Of a DNA stretch of 64,000 bases, positions 42,022-51,535 are shown piece after piece. Every line of letters starts with the position of its first letter. Position 1 is the first letter of the stretch. The notes below the pieces were generated by a model, which saw only the letters and a list, made by a program, of their open reading frames with translations, was not told where the DNA came from and did not search any database. The DNA is from Bin5 sp965221345 (GTDB lineage Bacteria; Chloroflexota; Anaerolineae; Caldilineales; Caldilineaceae): the NCBI GenBank assembly GCA_965221345.1, contig CBDCSD010000002.1, positions 310,001-374,000 of the forward strand. Reading direction: 5' to 3'. The translations under genes and the position numbers were made by a program.

Positions 42022-43005
42022 CTATTCTTCGGCGCGGCCAGTGAGGTGGATGAGGCCGTCGCCGCTGTGTACGCGATGGAGGCCACGGCGCATGATGACG
42101 ATGCCGTCCTTTTCTGCGTGCAGTTCGGCGAGGAGGTTGCCGAGTGGGTCGTGGACGGCGCCGACGAGTTGACCTGTCCTGACATCCTGCAACAGTTCGA
42201 CGTGGGGGCGGAAATAGCCGGCGAGGGGGGCGGACATGACTTCATCCATGTTGCCGTCGCCCACCAGGTGTTCTGGCGGCGGGACGGCGGCCGGGTGGCC
42301 TTCGAGCATGTCCAGATGGTGCATGACGTTGAGGACGCCGCGCGTGAAGCAGTCTACGTCTTGGGGGCGGGCGCGGCCGGCGCCGGCGGCTTCGGTGTAG
42401 AGGCAGGGCACTCCCAGATCGATGGCGGCGGAGATGGTGCGGCCGGGCGGGATGGGCGGTGGATGTCCCCACAGCACGGGCGCGCCGAAGACGCGGGCCG
42501 CGGCCAGGGAGCGTAGGCCTACGTCTTCATCGCTATGGAGATAGCCGGCCAGGGTGGGGATGTCACCGACGATGCCGGAGCTGTGCAGGTCGATGAAGAA
42601 GTCGGCTGCACTGATGAACTTGCGGGTGAGCCAGTGGGCGATGCGCTGGGTCAGCGTGCCGGTCTCGGAACCGGGAAAGACGCGCGCCAGGTTGAGTCCG
42701 TCGATGGGGCTGTTGCGGGTGGCGGTGGCGTAGGCCGCCATGTTGCAGACCGGGACCATGAGCAGGGTGCCGCGCAGTTGCGACGGGCTGACCTGTGCGG
42801 CGATGCGGGGAATGGCTTCGACGCCCTCGTACTCGTCGCCATGCACGCCGGCGAAGACCACCAGAGTGGGGCCAGGCTCGGTTCCGGTCACGGTCAGGAG
42901 GGGTAATTGCCACCAGCCGCCTTCCACACGCGGCGAGATGTCCAGCCAGCAGGAGCTTTTACACCCCCGCTCCAGATTGGTTACGTCCAGTTCGGATATG
43001 TGCAT
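42022..43005 (-). CDS. Succinylglutamate desuccinylase/aspartoacylase-family deacylase
   Basis: 327 residues, AGGAGA 7 bases before the ATG. Zinc carboxypeptidase-like fold with VVFAGVHGDEYEGVEAIPRI (His55, Glu58), DFFIDLHSSGIVGDIPTL (the third zinc His) and PCLYTEAAGAG. The family removes acyl groups from N-acyl amino acids (succinylglutamate, N-acetylaspartate) or related amides. No arginine-degradation (ast) neighbours are present, so the amide substrate is uncertain. It follows a propeller-type glycosidase-like gene on the same strand, with 170 bases between. Confidence 0.87.
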   Translation of the reverse strand: MHISELDVTNLERGCKSSCWLDISPRVEGGWWQLPLLTVTGTEPGPTLVVFAGVHGDEYEGVEAIPRIAAQVSPSQLRGTLLMVPVCNMAAYATATRNSPIDGLNLARVFPGSETGTLTQRIAHWLTRKFISAADFFIDLHSSGIVGDIPTLAGYLHSDEDVGLRSLAAARVFGAPVLWGHPPPIPPGRTISAAIDLGVPCLYTEAAGAGRARPQDVDCFTRGVLNVMHHLDMLEGHPAAVPPPEHLVGDGNMDEVMSAPLAGYFRPHVELLQDVRTGQLVGAVHDPLGNLLAELHAEKDGIVIMRRGLHRVHSGDGLIHLTGRAEE

Positions 43006-43179
43006 TATGGTCTCCTGACTTGACCGGCGCCACGTTGATCTGGCTGGCGCCGGTCGGAATGAAGCGCGTGTTTGACTGCGGCGCAGGGTCCAAAGGACTC
43101 CTCACAGTTGGTCCAAGTCTCGCCGGTACGGCCCGAAGGCCGCCTGCGACATCAGAAAAAGGCTAGAGAGGCCGGCCTG

Positions 43180-44682
43180 TCACTCGCGGAACTGAATCGA
43201 GTACAGGTCGGCGTCTTTGAGGACGAGGCGGATGCGGATGGGACGGCCTGACAGTGAACTGAGATCGCTGCCGCCGGCCCAGTGCGCGACTTGATTTATC
43301 GAGTCGCCGAAGATCTCCTCACTGTCATCGAGGGAGTAACCGGGCACAGGCCGTCCCTCGTGATCCTGGATCTCTACGCGCAGGCTGCCGGCGGCGGAGG
43401 TGGCGTAGTTGAGGAAGAGACGGCGACCGGTGAAGATCAGCGGCTTGGTCAGGCAGGAGCCGCCGGCCAAGGGTGCATGCAGCGATACGAAGCCGTCGAT
43501 GCGGGTGGTGTAGCGGCGCACGTTCATGCTGCGGCCGGCCCAATAGCCTTCGATGACGTAGAGCGAGAGTTCGGGCGGGGCGCCGGGCGAATCGGCCTCC
43601 GTCTCGATCATTCCCCAGGCGATGCAGTTGTCGCTGTAGACCCAGCTGTCGACGACATTGGGGCCGGGGCGGATGTATGCCTCTCCCCAGCGCTTGAAAG
43701 TTTCGCCGTCGCGGCTGGACATGAAGAGCCCGTCTGTGACCACGGTGCCGTAACGGGGATGGGCTGCGCTGCGAGCGCGGCGCAGCTCCAGGCCGGGCAG
43801 GTTGTCGGTCTGGCTTACCCAGCCCCTATCGATGTAGCGCATGGGAAAACCGAAGAAGATGTGGGGCGCGCGGGCGTAAGGCCGTACCTGGTTGGTGTAG
43901 AGCGCCTGCTCCGGGCTGTCGCCGTAGTCGAGCCATTTTGGCTCGGACCAGTTCAGAAAATCGGACGAGGTCGTGGTTTTGATGCCGCGCACGCCATGGG
44001 GCGCGCCGCCGTCAAAGTCACGGAAGTAGGCCCGGTACTCGCCCCGGTATTCATCCCAGAAGGCCAGATTCAGGGAATCGAAGTAGCCTTGGGTTATGAC
44101 AGGTTCCGGGATGTCTTCGTCCTCTCGCCGCATCAACGAGAAGTGGATGGCGTCTGACGATTGGAGGGCGTAGAGCACGCGCGGCGTTTTGCCGGGAACA
44201 AGCGCTTTGTACTCGGCCCCCTCCTGGCAGGCCGGGTTGGCATCCCGGAATATGGCGGTATCGCCAGCGCTGGGATCGATGCCAGCCAAGCTCTCGGGCG
44301 AGAGAACGATGTTGTTGTTGCGGTTGCCCTCGAACGGGACCAGACCGAGGGACGGCTTGTTCCAGCGCTTGCCGTCGCTGCTTTCGGCATAACAGAGATA
44401 GTAGAGGTGAGGGTAGTTCATCCGGCCGCCGCCCATATCGTATTGCCAGGCGCCGTAGTACATGCGAATTAGCCCGTCCTCGTCCTGGAAGACGGTGCGG
44501 TAGAGACAGGCGTTGCCCTCCCAGGGCGCGTCGGTCTGCAAGACCACCTCCCGCTTGACCGGCGGATGCAGGCGCAACTCAAGTCGGTCGCCCAGTTCCG
44601 CGAACAGGAAGTCGTCGATTAAGGGTTCAAGCCGTGTGCCGATATCGATCGGCTCGGAATTTACAGTGGCGGAGTCGGTCAT
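43180..44682 (-). CDS. Beta-propeller glycosidase-like protein (GH43/GH32-type), copy 1
   Basis: 500 residues from the ATG at 44682, with AAAGGTGA upstream. Asp-box-like turns repeat along the chain: YAESSDGKRWNKPSLGLV, LQSSDAIHFSLM, TTSSDFLNWSEPKW, MSSRDGETFKRWGEAYI; this is a five-bladed propeller layout. The C-terminal sandwich has RIDGFVSLHAPL and RIRLVLKDADLYSIQF. No signal peptide. Clear paralogue of 52075-53529 (shared LRLHPPV/LRLHRPV, TDAPWEGNA, WSEP, LHDADVYAF-like end). Catalytic residues cannot be assigned, so activity is unproven; it may be a glycoside hydrolase or a sugar-binding propeller. Confidence 0.72.
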   Translation of the reverse strand: MTDSATVNSEPIDIGTRLEPLIDDFLFAELGDRLELRLHPPVKREVVLQTDAPWEGNACLYRTVFQDEDGLIRMYYGAWQYDMGGGRMNYPHLYYLCYAESSDGKRWNKPSLGLVPFEGNRNNNIVLSPESLAGIDPSAGDTAIFRDANPACQEGAEYKALVPGKTPRVLYALQSSDAIHFSLMRREDEDIPEPVITQGYFDSLNLAFWDEYRGEYRAYFRDFDGGAPHGVRGIKTTTSSDFLNWSEPKWLDYGDSPEQALYTNQVRPYARAPHIFFGFPMRYIDRGWVSQTDNLPGLELRRARSAAHPRYGTVVTDGLFMSSRDGETFKRWGEAYIRPGPNVVDSWVYSDNCIAWGMIETEADSPGAPPELSLYVIEGYWAGRSMNVRRYTTRIDGFVSLHAPLAGGSCLTKPLIFTGRRLFLNYATSAAGSLRVEIQDHEGRPVPGYSLDDSEEIFGDSINQVAHWAGGSDLSSLSGRPIRIRLVLKDADLYSIQFRE

Positions 44683-44761
44683 GATTGTCACCTTTCGGAA
44701 CTGCAATGGCAGGTAGCCAGTGATCAGTGGTCAGTTACTGCAATAGCTGCTGGCGGTTGGC

Positions 44762-45616
44762 TCAGAGATTTGGGGCACGCAGGACCACGTTAACTGCTGG
44801 CAACGCCCACACCTCGTGATAGACGGTCGGCAAAGGTCGCGGTGGTGGATAGCCCGGCGGCTTGTTGTCGGGATCGTGCAGTTCCAGCCGATCGCGGCCC
44901 TCTACCTGGTGGAGCCAGACGTGTTCCTCAGGGGCCGCGGCCACTTCTCGGCGCAGGATGAACTCTACGTAGTCGAAGGCGGTGAAGGCGGCCTGGGCGA
45001 GGAAGACGCGGTCAACCCCGCGGCCGTTCCAAGTAGCCAGGTCGGGCAGGATCAATGGGCCGGTGCAGACCTGGAAGGCGGCATCCTCGCGATTGACGTT
45101 GATCAGATCAACGGGATATTCGACGGTGACGTGCAGGTCGCTTTGTGGATCGCGGTAGGTGCAGCGGGCATTGAGCAGGGCATTGGCCAGGGTGGCCTCG
45201 ATCAACTGCTCGCCGGCGCGCAACTCGATCGGATGCGGGAACTCCTTGAGGCTGATGTCATGATCCTGAAAGGACGCGCTGAGCTCCTGCGCGGAGACCG
45301 GCTCGGCTTCGCTGCTGGGGCGCCGGGCTATTGGGATTCGATGCGAGCGGCTGAAGGCCATACGAAATTCACTGCTCGGAAGGTGGAAAAAGTTCTGCCG
45401 GGGGATAGTATATTCGGTGCGGCAGGGAGCGCCAACGAAAAGTTCAGCGAGCGTGCCGCCATTGGCGTCAGCGATCGTACAGCGGGACTCAAGGTTGAAG
45501 CGCACATGGCGTACGTCGCCTGTCTTGCCGATGAATCCGCCGGCATACTTGTAGTAGGGATCATCTTGCCAGGGGAAGGTCTTCCAGGTGAAGAAGGAAC
45601 GCGGAAAGTCGATCAT
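44762..45616 (-). CDS. Hypothetical protein, 284 residues
   Basis: GGAGG lies 6 bases before the ATG. Beta-rich protein with blocks FPRSFFTWKTFPWQDDPYYK, FFHLPSSEFRMAFSRSHRIP and EYPVDLINVNREDAAFQVCT, ending in PTVYHEVWALPAVNVVLRA. No membrane helix and no signal peptide. I do not recognise a family. It lies between the propeller protein copy 1 and a zinc dehydrogenase, all on the same strand with gaps of 60-80 bases, so it probably belongs to that catabolic unit. Confidence 0.7.
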   Translation of the reverse strand: MIDFPRSFFTWKTFPWQDDPYYKYAGGFIGKTGDVRHVRFNLESRCTIADANGGTLAELFVGAPCRTEYTIPRQNFFHLPSSEFRMAFSRSHRIPIARRPSSEAEPVSAQELSASFQDHDISLKEFPHPIELRAGEQLIEATLANALLNARCTYRDPQSDLHVTVEYPVDLINVNREDAAFQVCTGPLILPDLATWNGRGVDRVFLAQAAFTAFDYVEFILRREVAAAPEEHVWLHQVEGRDRLELHDPDNKPPGYPPPRPLPTVYHEVWALPAVNVVLRAPNL

Positions 45617-45679
45617 GTGGGCCTCCGTGGCTGGTGGCTTGTTGCCAACGGCTAGTGCAGTTACTGGCCGCCGGGGCTA

Positions 45680-46756
45680 TCAATTCCAGGTAAAGAAGAC
45701 GCTCAGCCAGCCTTCGTGGCCGGTCATCATGCGATCAAACAGTTGGGGCGCCTCGGTGTATGGCGCGACGTGGCTGACGAGCGGTTCAGTCTGCAACTCG
45801 CCGCGGCGGATGAGGTCGAGGATGACGTGCTGGTTGCGCACGCGTGTCCACGGCCAATAGGGATGGGTGTCGCTCATGCCTGCCTGGTAGGAGCCTGTCA
45901 TGATGATTTCGCGGCGGAAGAGCTCGTCGGATTCGATGGCCACAGAGCCGATCGTCGCCCCTACGAGGATGATGCGGCCGCGATCGGCTGCGGCTTTGAT
46001 CATGGTGGGGTAGTTGCCAATGTAGGAGGTGCAGTGAAGTTGCACCTCGGCGCCCCTACCCGGCAACATGCTTGGCAGGGCGCCGCGCCAGCGCCAGGGC
46101 AGTTGGGTGAGGGCGTGGATTTCGGCGACCACATCCTGGCGGGCGGCATCGATCTGATGGGAGGCGCCGAGTTGGCGGGCGAGAGCCAGCCGCTCCTCGA
46201 CCAAGTCGACGCCGATGAGAGGATGCGCGCCGACGATGCGGCAGAGTTGGAGCGCCATCAGCCCGACAACGCCCAGCCCGTGGACGGCGACCGATTCACC
46301 GAGCTGGATCTGCGCCCGGCGCACGCCGTGCAGAGCGATATCGCCGAGAACGCAGAAGGCAACTTCGACGTCGGACAGGTCATCAGGCAGCTTTTGCACG
46401 TTGTACTGTTGGCGTATGCCGACATCGCTGGCCTTGAGATCGGGTGTCACAAGCCAGTGCGTGGAATGGTTGCCGCTGCACAGTACGCGGTCGCCGACGG
46501 CGACTTGGTCGATCTCGCTGCCCGCGGCTTCAACGACGCCGATGGCGGTGTAGCCCAGCCCGGAAGGGGCAAACGCGGCCTGCTCGGCGGGGCTGGCCGT
46601 ACGGCGTTGGCGGATGCCATTCATCTCGGAGCCGGCGCTAACCTGGGTGAGGTGGGTGCGTACAAGTAGCTGATTGGGCGCAGGAGCCGGTACCTCGAAC
46701 TCTTCGATTTCGATTTGGCCGGCAGGGGTGAGAACCAACCGTTGTCCCTTTGTCAC
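45680..46756 (-). CDS. Zinc-type alcohol dehydrogenase (MDR family)
   Basis: 358 residues from a GTG (46756), AAAAGGA 7 bases upstream. MDR fold: IEEFEVPAPAPNQLLVRTHL, SAGSEMNGIRQRR, LGYTAIGVVEAAG, cofactor loop SVAVHGLGVVGLMALQLCRI. VSAGSE replaces the catalytic-zinc Cys motif and the structural lobe is absent, so zinc binding is doubtful. The substrate is unknown. Divergent from the aminotransferase at 46893. First gene of the same-strand run down to the deacylase at 42022. Confidence 0.85.
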   Translation of the reverse strand: MTKGQRLVLTPAGQIEIEEFEVPAPAPNQLLVRTHLTQVSAGSEMNGIRQRRTASPAEQAAFAPSGLGYTAIGVVEAAGSEIDQVAVGDRVLCSGNHSTHWLVTPDLKASDVGIRQQYNVQKLPDDLSDVEVAFCVLGDIALHGVRRAQIQLGESVAVHGLGVVGLMALQLCRIVGAHPLIGVDLVEERLALARQLGASHQIDAARQDVVAEIHALTQLPWRWRGALPSMLPGRGAEVQLHCTSYIGNYPTMIKAAADRGRIILVGATIGSVAIESDELFRREIIMTGSYQAGMSDTHPYWPWTRVRNQHVILDLIRRGELQTEPLVSHVAPYTEAPQLFDRMMTGHEGWLSVFFTWN

Positions 46757-46892
46757 GAGAAAATCCTTTTCCTTTTGGCGCTACGATGATAGACAGAAGT
46801 TCATGGTCAAGTGTACAATCATATGCAGTCTGCTCACAACAGGACAATCTCAACGACCGGTGGTCAGTGATAAACGCCAGAGGAGAATGGCT

Positions 46893-47837
46893 ATGACAAG
46901 CCAACGCACAGTGTATGTCAGCGGAAAGTTCGTGGCCGAGAGCGAGGCGGGCGTATCCATCTTCGATTCTGCGCTGATGTACGGCGACGTGATATTTGAG
47001 ACGACGCGTACGTTCAACGGCCAGCCGTTTCGCCTGCGGGACCATATCGAGCGGCTCTATGTCGGGCTGCGGACGCTGGAGATCGATTGCGGGTTGACAG
47101 CGGACGGGATGGAGGCGGCGACGCTGGAAACAATCGAGAGGAACCGGCCCTGTTTCGCCGACGGCAGGGACTTCCAGATCGTGCACAACGTCTCGCGCGG
47201 GCCGATGGGGTTATACGAATCGGTCTTCGCCGATGGCGTGAAGCCGACAGTTACGATCAACTGCTGGCCGCTGACCTGGCATCTGGCCGCCTTTGCCGAC
47301 GCCTATGTGAGCGGCGTCCATGCGGTCATCCCGGCGCAGCGCTCGGTACCCTCGCGCCTGATCGACCCCAAGATCAAGAACCGCAGCCGCATCTACTACC
47401 AGATTGCCAACTTACAGTCGCAGAAGATCGACCCGCAGGCGTGGGCCCTGCTGATGGACGAGGACGGATTCCTGACAGAGGGCACGGGGTCGAACTTTTT
47501 CGTGGTCAAGGATGGCGGCCTGCTCACGCCGGAGCCGCGCAACGTCCTGCGGGGCGTCACGCGGCAGTCGGTACTGGAACTAGCACAGCGGCTGGAGCTG
47601 CCGTGCCGGGAGTGCAATCTGGAGCCGTACGACGTTATGACAGCGGACGAAACGTTCTTCACATCCACGCCATTCACGATTATGCCGGCGACGCGCTTCA
47701 ACGGCCATGCCGTCGGTACGGGCGAACCGGGGCCGGTTACGCGGCGGCTGATGTCGGCCTGGGACCAGATGGTTGAGGTCGACATGGTGGCGCAGGCGCG
47801 CGCTTTTGCCGAGGAAGTGGGGGAGGGCAGGGGATAG
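46893..47837 (+). CDS. Class IV aminotransferase (branched-chain/D-amino-acid type)
   Basis: 314 residues from the ATG at 46893 with AGGAG 7 bases upstream; an ATG 6 bases earlier is too close to it. Fold-IV PLP enzyme: start VYVSGKFVAESEAGVSIFDS, ALMYGDVIFETTRTFNG, LRDHIERLYVGLRTL; the PLP lysine lies in DPKIKNRSRIYYQIAN and the glutamate in FLTEGTGSNFFVV. Candidates are branched-chain amino-acid or D-amino-acid aminotransferase; sequence alone does not decide. No related genes are adjacent. Confidence 0.88.
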   Translation: MTSQRTVYVSGKFVAESEAGVSIFDSALMYGDVIFETTRTFNGQPFRLRDHIERLYVGLRTLEIDCGLTADGMEAATLETIERNRPCFADGRDFQIVHNVSRGPMGLYESVFADGVKPTVTINCWPLTWHLAAFADAYVSGVHAVIPAQRSVPSRLIDPKIKNRSRIYYQIANLQSQKIDPQAWALLMDEDGFLTEGTGSNFFVVKDGGLLTPEPRNVLRGVTRQSVLELAQRLELPCRECNLEPYDVMTADETFFTSTPFTIMPATRFNGHAVGTGEPGPVTRRLMSAWDQMVEVDMVAQARAFAEEVGEGRG

Positions 47838-48061
47838 TGGATAGTGGATAGTGTTCGTTGACGTTTGTCTGAACTGAGATTTGCAAGATCAGAGCGTGCC
47901 CTATCTACGCAGGGCCGCGAAGAACGTCATTTGTGGTCGCTGCAGATCATGGTCGTAGAACACGAGAATCAGGCGAGAAGCGGCCCGATTCTGCCCGCAG
48001 GCGTCCTGTATTTGTCACATTTTGAATCGTCTTCTCAAAATGTCAATGACCCCTAACCGCT
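47838..48061. other. Intergenic, dispersed repeat
   Basis: A GGGGATAGTGGATAGTGGATAG microrepeat at the start and one copy of the CGTTGACGTTTGTCTGAACT repeat near 47858-47892, also seen near 63777 and related to part of the 192-bp array. No gene. Confidence 0.55.
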
Positions 48062-49135
48062 TCAGTCCCGCGCTAGAGGCCAGTGGATCTTTTCCACGCC
48101 TTTGGCCTGGGAGCGCATGATCGCGATCATGATTTCCAGGCTGTGCTGTGCCCGCCGGCCACTGGAAATACTTTCGCCCCCATTTTCCATCAACTGAATC
48201 AGTTCGTCGACGGCGTTGACCATGCCGCTGCCGTAGTCGACGGTTCCGCCAATCTGGCGGCTGGTCACCTCGTGCGGATGCTCCTCCGATGTCAGGTAGA
48301 CAACGGCTTCGGTGTTGCTGATGCGAATGCGGCCCTTGGTACAGAGGAGGTCCAGTTCGAAATTGACTAAGGTCCTCTGCGAGACTTCGATGTGGGCGCG
48401 TACGCCGTTGGTGAAGTGGAGATAGGCCGAGGCGCCGGGATCGGTCTTGGGGTCGTGGCCGCCGTCGCCAAGGTATTCGGTGCGGTCCTCAGAGCCCTCT
48501 TCCATACTGCCGATCAGCCAGTCGGGCGGCGCGTCGGCGTACATGCAGACAGTGTCGACCAGGTGGGTGCCGTTGCGGAAGAGCATGGCCCGCTCGCCGC
48601 CCAGATGGGCGTTTATGCGGGTGAGGGAGCCGATGCGTCCGTCTTCGATGATGGCAAGGGCCTGCCGCCAGAAGGGATCCCAGCGCCGGCCATGGTTGAC
48701 GCACATTTTTGCACCGCTCTTCTCGACCGCGGCCAACATGCGGTCGGCGTCGGCCAGGGTGGTGGCCAAGGGCTTTTCGCAGTAGATGGCGGGGACGCCG
48801 GCCTCTGCGGCGTCGACGACCATTTGATCGTGGAGGTGGTCGGAGGTGACGACGCTCAGGATATCGAGATTCTCCTTAGCCAGCATGGCGCGGTAGTCGG
48901 AATAGTGCGCGGCTGCGCCCCAATTCTTGTCATATTGGGTCAACAACTCGGGCACCAGTTCACAGACGGCCACTACTTCCACGCGGGGATGTGCGGCGTA
49001 GGCGGCCGCGTGCGAGTGCGGCTGGGGGTGGCGCGTCGCCCAGAGGTTGTAGCGCGGCGGCGACTGGCCGATACCGGTCAACCCGATGATGCCGGCCCGG
49101 TAAGTCTTGTCACTTGATTGATTGGTCAGGGACAT
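48062..49135 (-). CDS. Gfo/Idh/MocA-family oxidoreductase (tandem member 1)
   Basis: 357 residues from the ATG at 49135 (AGAGGAT upstream). Rossmann start YRAGIIGLTGIGQSPPRYNL, unusual because the loop is GLTGIG; then AIYCEKPLATTLADADRML (EKP). The GRRWDPFWRQALAIIEDG block and the end of the family fold are intact. Last of three same-strand family members (48062, 49202, 50447), with gaps of 60-80 bases. The opening RAGIIGxTG-G is shared with the 49202 gene, so those two are the closer pair. Confidence 0.88.
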   Translation of the reverse strand: MSLTNQSSDKTYRAGIIGLTGIGQSPPRYNLWATRHPQPHSHAAAYAAHPRVEVVAVCELVPELLTQYDKNWGAAAHYSDYRAMLAKENLDILSVVTSDHLHDQMVVDAAEAGVPAIYCEKPLATTLADADRMLAAVEKSGAKMCVNHGRRWDPFWRQALAIIEDGRIGSLTRINAHLGGERAMLFRNGTHLVDTVCMYADAPPDWLIGSMEEGSEDRTEYLGDGGHDPKTDPGASAYLHFTNGVRAHIEVSQRTLVNFELDLLCTKGRIRISNTEAVVYLTSEEHPHEVTSRQIGGTVDYGSGMVNAVDELIQLMENGGESISSGRRAQHSLEIMIAIMRSQAKGVEKIHWPLARD

Positions 49136-49201
49136 ATTATCCTCTTGCTTGCTAAGGTTGGCCGCCATTGGTGGCGGCGGCAGCGCTTCACTGGCTGCCG
49201 G

Positions 49202-50365
49202 TCATTGTAGTTCAGACTCCGTCTCTTTTCGCCAGAGAGCGTAGGGGTTCTCCCGATTTTCGAGCGGGAAGTCGACGCGGCCGCGCAGCCGCTGCGATTC
49301 GTGGATGGCCATGATCATCTCGAGGACGGCGCGGGCATCATGGCCGTTGGTTACGGCTGTCACCGGGCGATCTTCCTCGATGGCCCGGATCAGTTCTTCG
49401 GCGAAGATGCGGTTGTTCAGTTGGAACTTTTCGGAAACGGAGCGGGGCTGGCCGTCTGCGTTCAGATCCCATTCCGGGAGCGCGATGCGTTCCCAGGAGC
49501 CGTCTCGGTCACCGGGGAGCCAGAGGCGGTAGGGGTAGTGGTAGAGTTCGCCCAGCGGCGCGGTGCGCAACGAGAGGATGCCGGCGGAGCCGTGGATCTC
49601 GAGGCCGAGCCAGTTGACCCGTTCGCGCGTGTCGGTGTCATCGCTGCGGCAGGAGTCGAGATGGGCGGTGACACCGTTCTGGAAAACGAAGTAGGCGGCC
49701 AGGGCATTGCCGGCGATCAGGCCGACGCCTTCGTCCCCTTCATGGATATCGGCCGCAGAGAGTTCGCGGCCATCCTGGGTGACGTGGGCGTGGGCCCAGA
49801 GCACTTCGGAACCAGCAAAGAAACGGATATTGTCGAGGAGATGGGTGCCGAGGACGATGAGATCCATGGCCCCGGCGCGGCGGTCAGCTTTGCCGTGGCG
49901 GCGGACCATCTGCACATCGCCGATGAGGCCGTCGTCGATCAGCTTCCTGGCATGCAGCTCGTAGGGGTTGGCGCGGCGGTGGGCGACGGCGATCCTGGTG
50001 TTGTAACGTTCACAGGCGGCGAGCATGGCATCGGCTTCGGCCAGAGTGCGGGCGAAGGGCTTTTCGCAGAATATGCCCTTGACCCCGGCCTCGGCGCAGG
50101 CGATTACCATTTCCGCGTGCTGGTCAACCCAGCGCGGACAGACGGTGACCAGGTCCAACTCCATCTGCGACAGCATCGCGTGATAGTCGGCGAAGCTGTG
50201 GGAGGCGCCGGTACGCTGGGCTGCGGCGGCGCGTCCTTCTGCATCCGGGTCGGCAACGGCGACGACCTCAACATTTGGCAACCCTTGAAAGGCCACATCC
50301 AGACCGTGACCGTAGTTGCCGCGTCCGGTGTGGCCGATGATTCCGGCCCGATAATTTGCTGGCAT
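49202..50365 (-). CDS. Gfo/Idh/MocA-family oxidoreductase (tandem member 2)
   Basis: 387 residues, GGAG 6 bases before the ATG. Rossmann start YRAGIIGHTGRGNYGHGLDV, motif GIFCEKPFARTLAEADAMLA, then VAHRRANPYELHARKLIDDG. Sugar or inositol dehydrogenase-like; the substrate is unknown. Middle gene of the tandem; a short GTGGTCA microrepeat lies between it and the next upstream gene (50370-50405). Confidence 0.9.
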   Translation of the reverse strand: MPANYRAGIIGHTGRGNYGHGLDVAFQGLPNVEVVAVADPDAEGRAAAAQRTGASHSFADYHAMLSQMELDLVTVCPRWVDQHAEMVIACAEAGVKGIFCEKPFARTLAEADAMLAACERYNTRIAVAHRRANPYELHARKLIDDGLIGDVQMVRRHGKADRRAGAMDLIVLGTHLLDNIRFFAGSEVLWAHAHVTQDGRELSAADIHEGDEGVGLIAGNALAAYFVFQNGVTAHLDSCRSDDTDTRERVNWLGLEIHGSAGILSLRTAPLGELYHYPYRLWLPGDRDGSWERIALPEWDLNADGQPRSVSEKFQLNNRIFAEELIRAIEEDRPVTAVTNGHDARAVLEMIMAIHESQRLRGRVDFPLENRENPYALWRKETESELQ

Positions 50366-50446
50366 CGGGAACTCCAGTGGTCAGTGGTCGGTGGTCAGTG
50401 GTCAGTGGCGATATAAAGCTGCCTGACATTGGTCGGCCACCGCTGG

Positions 50447-51484
50447 TTACTCGCCGGTCGAACGGATTTCGAGTTCATCGAGGCCGGGGGCGAGGGGCAG
50501 ACGCACCTGTGTGCCTGTCTTGTGGGAGATGTGGATGGCGGTGATGACTTCGAGCGACTTGAGGCCATCGCGGCCTGTCGATACACTTTCCCTATCTTCG
50601 AGCAGACAGTCTACGCTCTCGCGGGTAGCGGAATAGAAGTAGTCGTCGAGTGTGAACTCGGCCGGCATGTCGGGGATGGGCTCGAAATCGTAGCGGGTTC
50701 CATAGCCCTCGTCGGCTTCGACAAGGGGGCCGTATTCCCACAGGCCGCGGCGCTCGCTGAAATGGACACGGCCTTCGGTGCCGGCGATTGAGGTGTACCC
50801 CAGAGCCTCCTTGCGCTCGGCGATGCAGTCGATGAAGATGACAATGCCATCTGCGCAGGCGATCATGCCGCCGCCGCCCGGATCGGCCACGCTTTCCTCG
50901 TTCAGATAACCGGAAACGAGTTGCGGCTGCGCCGACGTGAAGTAGAAGGCATAGTCGACGGTGTGGGTGCCATTTGTAAGGAGCGGCCGGCAGCCTTCGT
51001 AGGTGATGGTCTTGACGCGGCCGATCGCGCCGTCGTCGATCATGCGCTTCAAGCGCTGGTAGTGGGGGAGGAAGCGGCGCGTATGCTCGGTGATGAGGCG
51101 AGAGCCGCTGCTGTCGCAGGCCGCTACCATTTTGCGTCCCCAGGCCACGCTGGTGGCGAGCGGCTTCTCGACCATGATCACTTTGATGCCGGCCTCAGCG
51201 GCCTCGATGACCGGATGGTGATGGTAGAGCGTGTTGGTCGTGACATCTGCGATGTCGAGACGGGCCTTCTGGTACATATCGACGGCGGTGGGATAGCGGT
51301 GTTCGGGCGCGATCTCCCATTCGTCGCCAAACTGCTGGAGTCGCTGCGGGTCTATGTCGGCAATTGCGACCAGATCAACGTCCTCGCAGCGCCGGTAGCC
51401 GGCGGCATGGGAAAACGGCCTGTGGCCCAGCCCACCGATTGGTCCTGCGCCGACGATACCGACTCTTACTTTGGCTCTTGACAT
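50447..51484 (-). CDS. Gfo/Idh/MocA-family oxidoreductase (tandem member 3)
   Basis: 345 residues, AGGAGC 8 bases before the ATG. Rossmann start VRVGIVGAGPIGGLGHRPFS, then IMVEKPLATSVAWGRKMVAA (EKP) and TEHTRRFLPHYQRLKRMID. First of the tandem in transcription order. Together with the GNAT and propeller genes upstream it forms a same-strand catabolic run from 53529 down to 48062. Confidence 0.9.
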   Translation of the reverse strand: MSRAKVRVGIVGAGPIGGLGHRPFSHAAGYRRCEDVDLVAIADIDPQRLQQFGDEWEIAPEHRYPTAVDMYQKARLDIADVTTNTLYHHHPVIEAAEAGIKVIMVEKPLATSVAWGRKMVAACDSSGSRLITEHTRRFLPHYQRLKRMIDDGAIGRVKTITYEGCRPLLTNGTHTVDYAFYFTSAQPQLVSGYLNEESVADPGGGGMIACADGIVIFIDCIAERKEALGYTSIAGTEGRVHFSERRGLWEYGPLVEADEGYGTRYDFEPIPDMPAEFTLDDYFYSATRESVDCLLEDRESVSTGRDGLKSLEVITAIHISHKTGTQVRLPLAPGLDELEIRSTGE

Positions 51485-51535
51485 TTGTAAGCTCCTGGGA
51501 CTGCATTGGGTATTACGTTTTGCGTAGGGCGGCGT

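Noticed and set aside
42022..43005. Arginine succinyltransferase (ast) pathway gene astE
   Set aside because: Family level is supported, but no other ast gene is near and the family includes several amide hydrolases, so no gene symbol is given.
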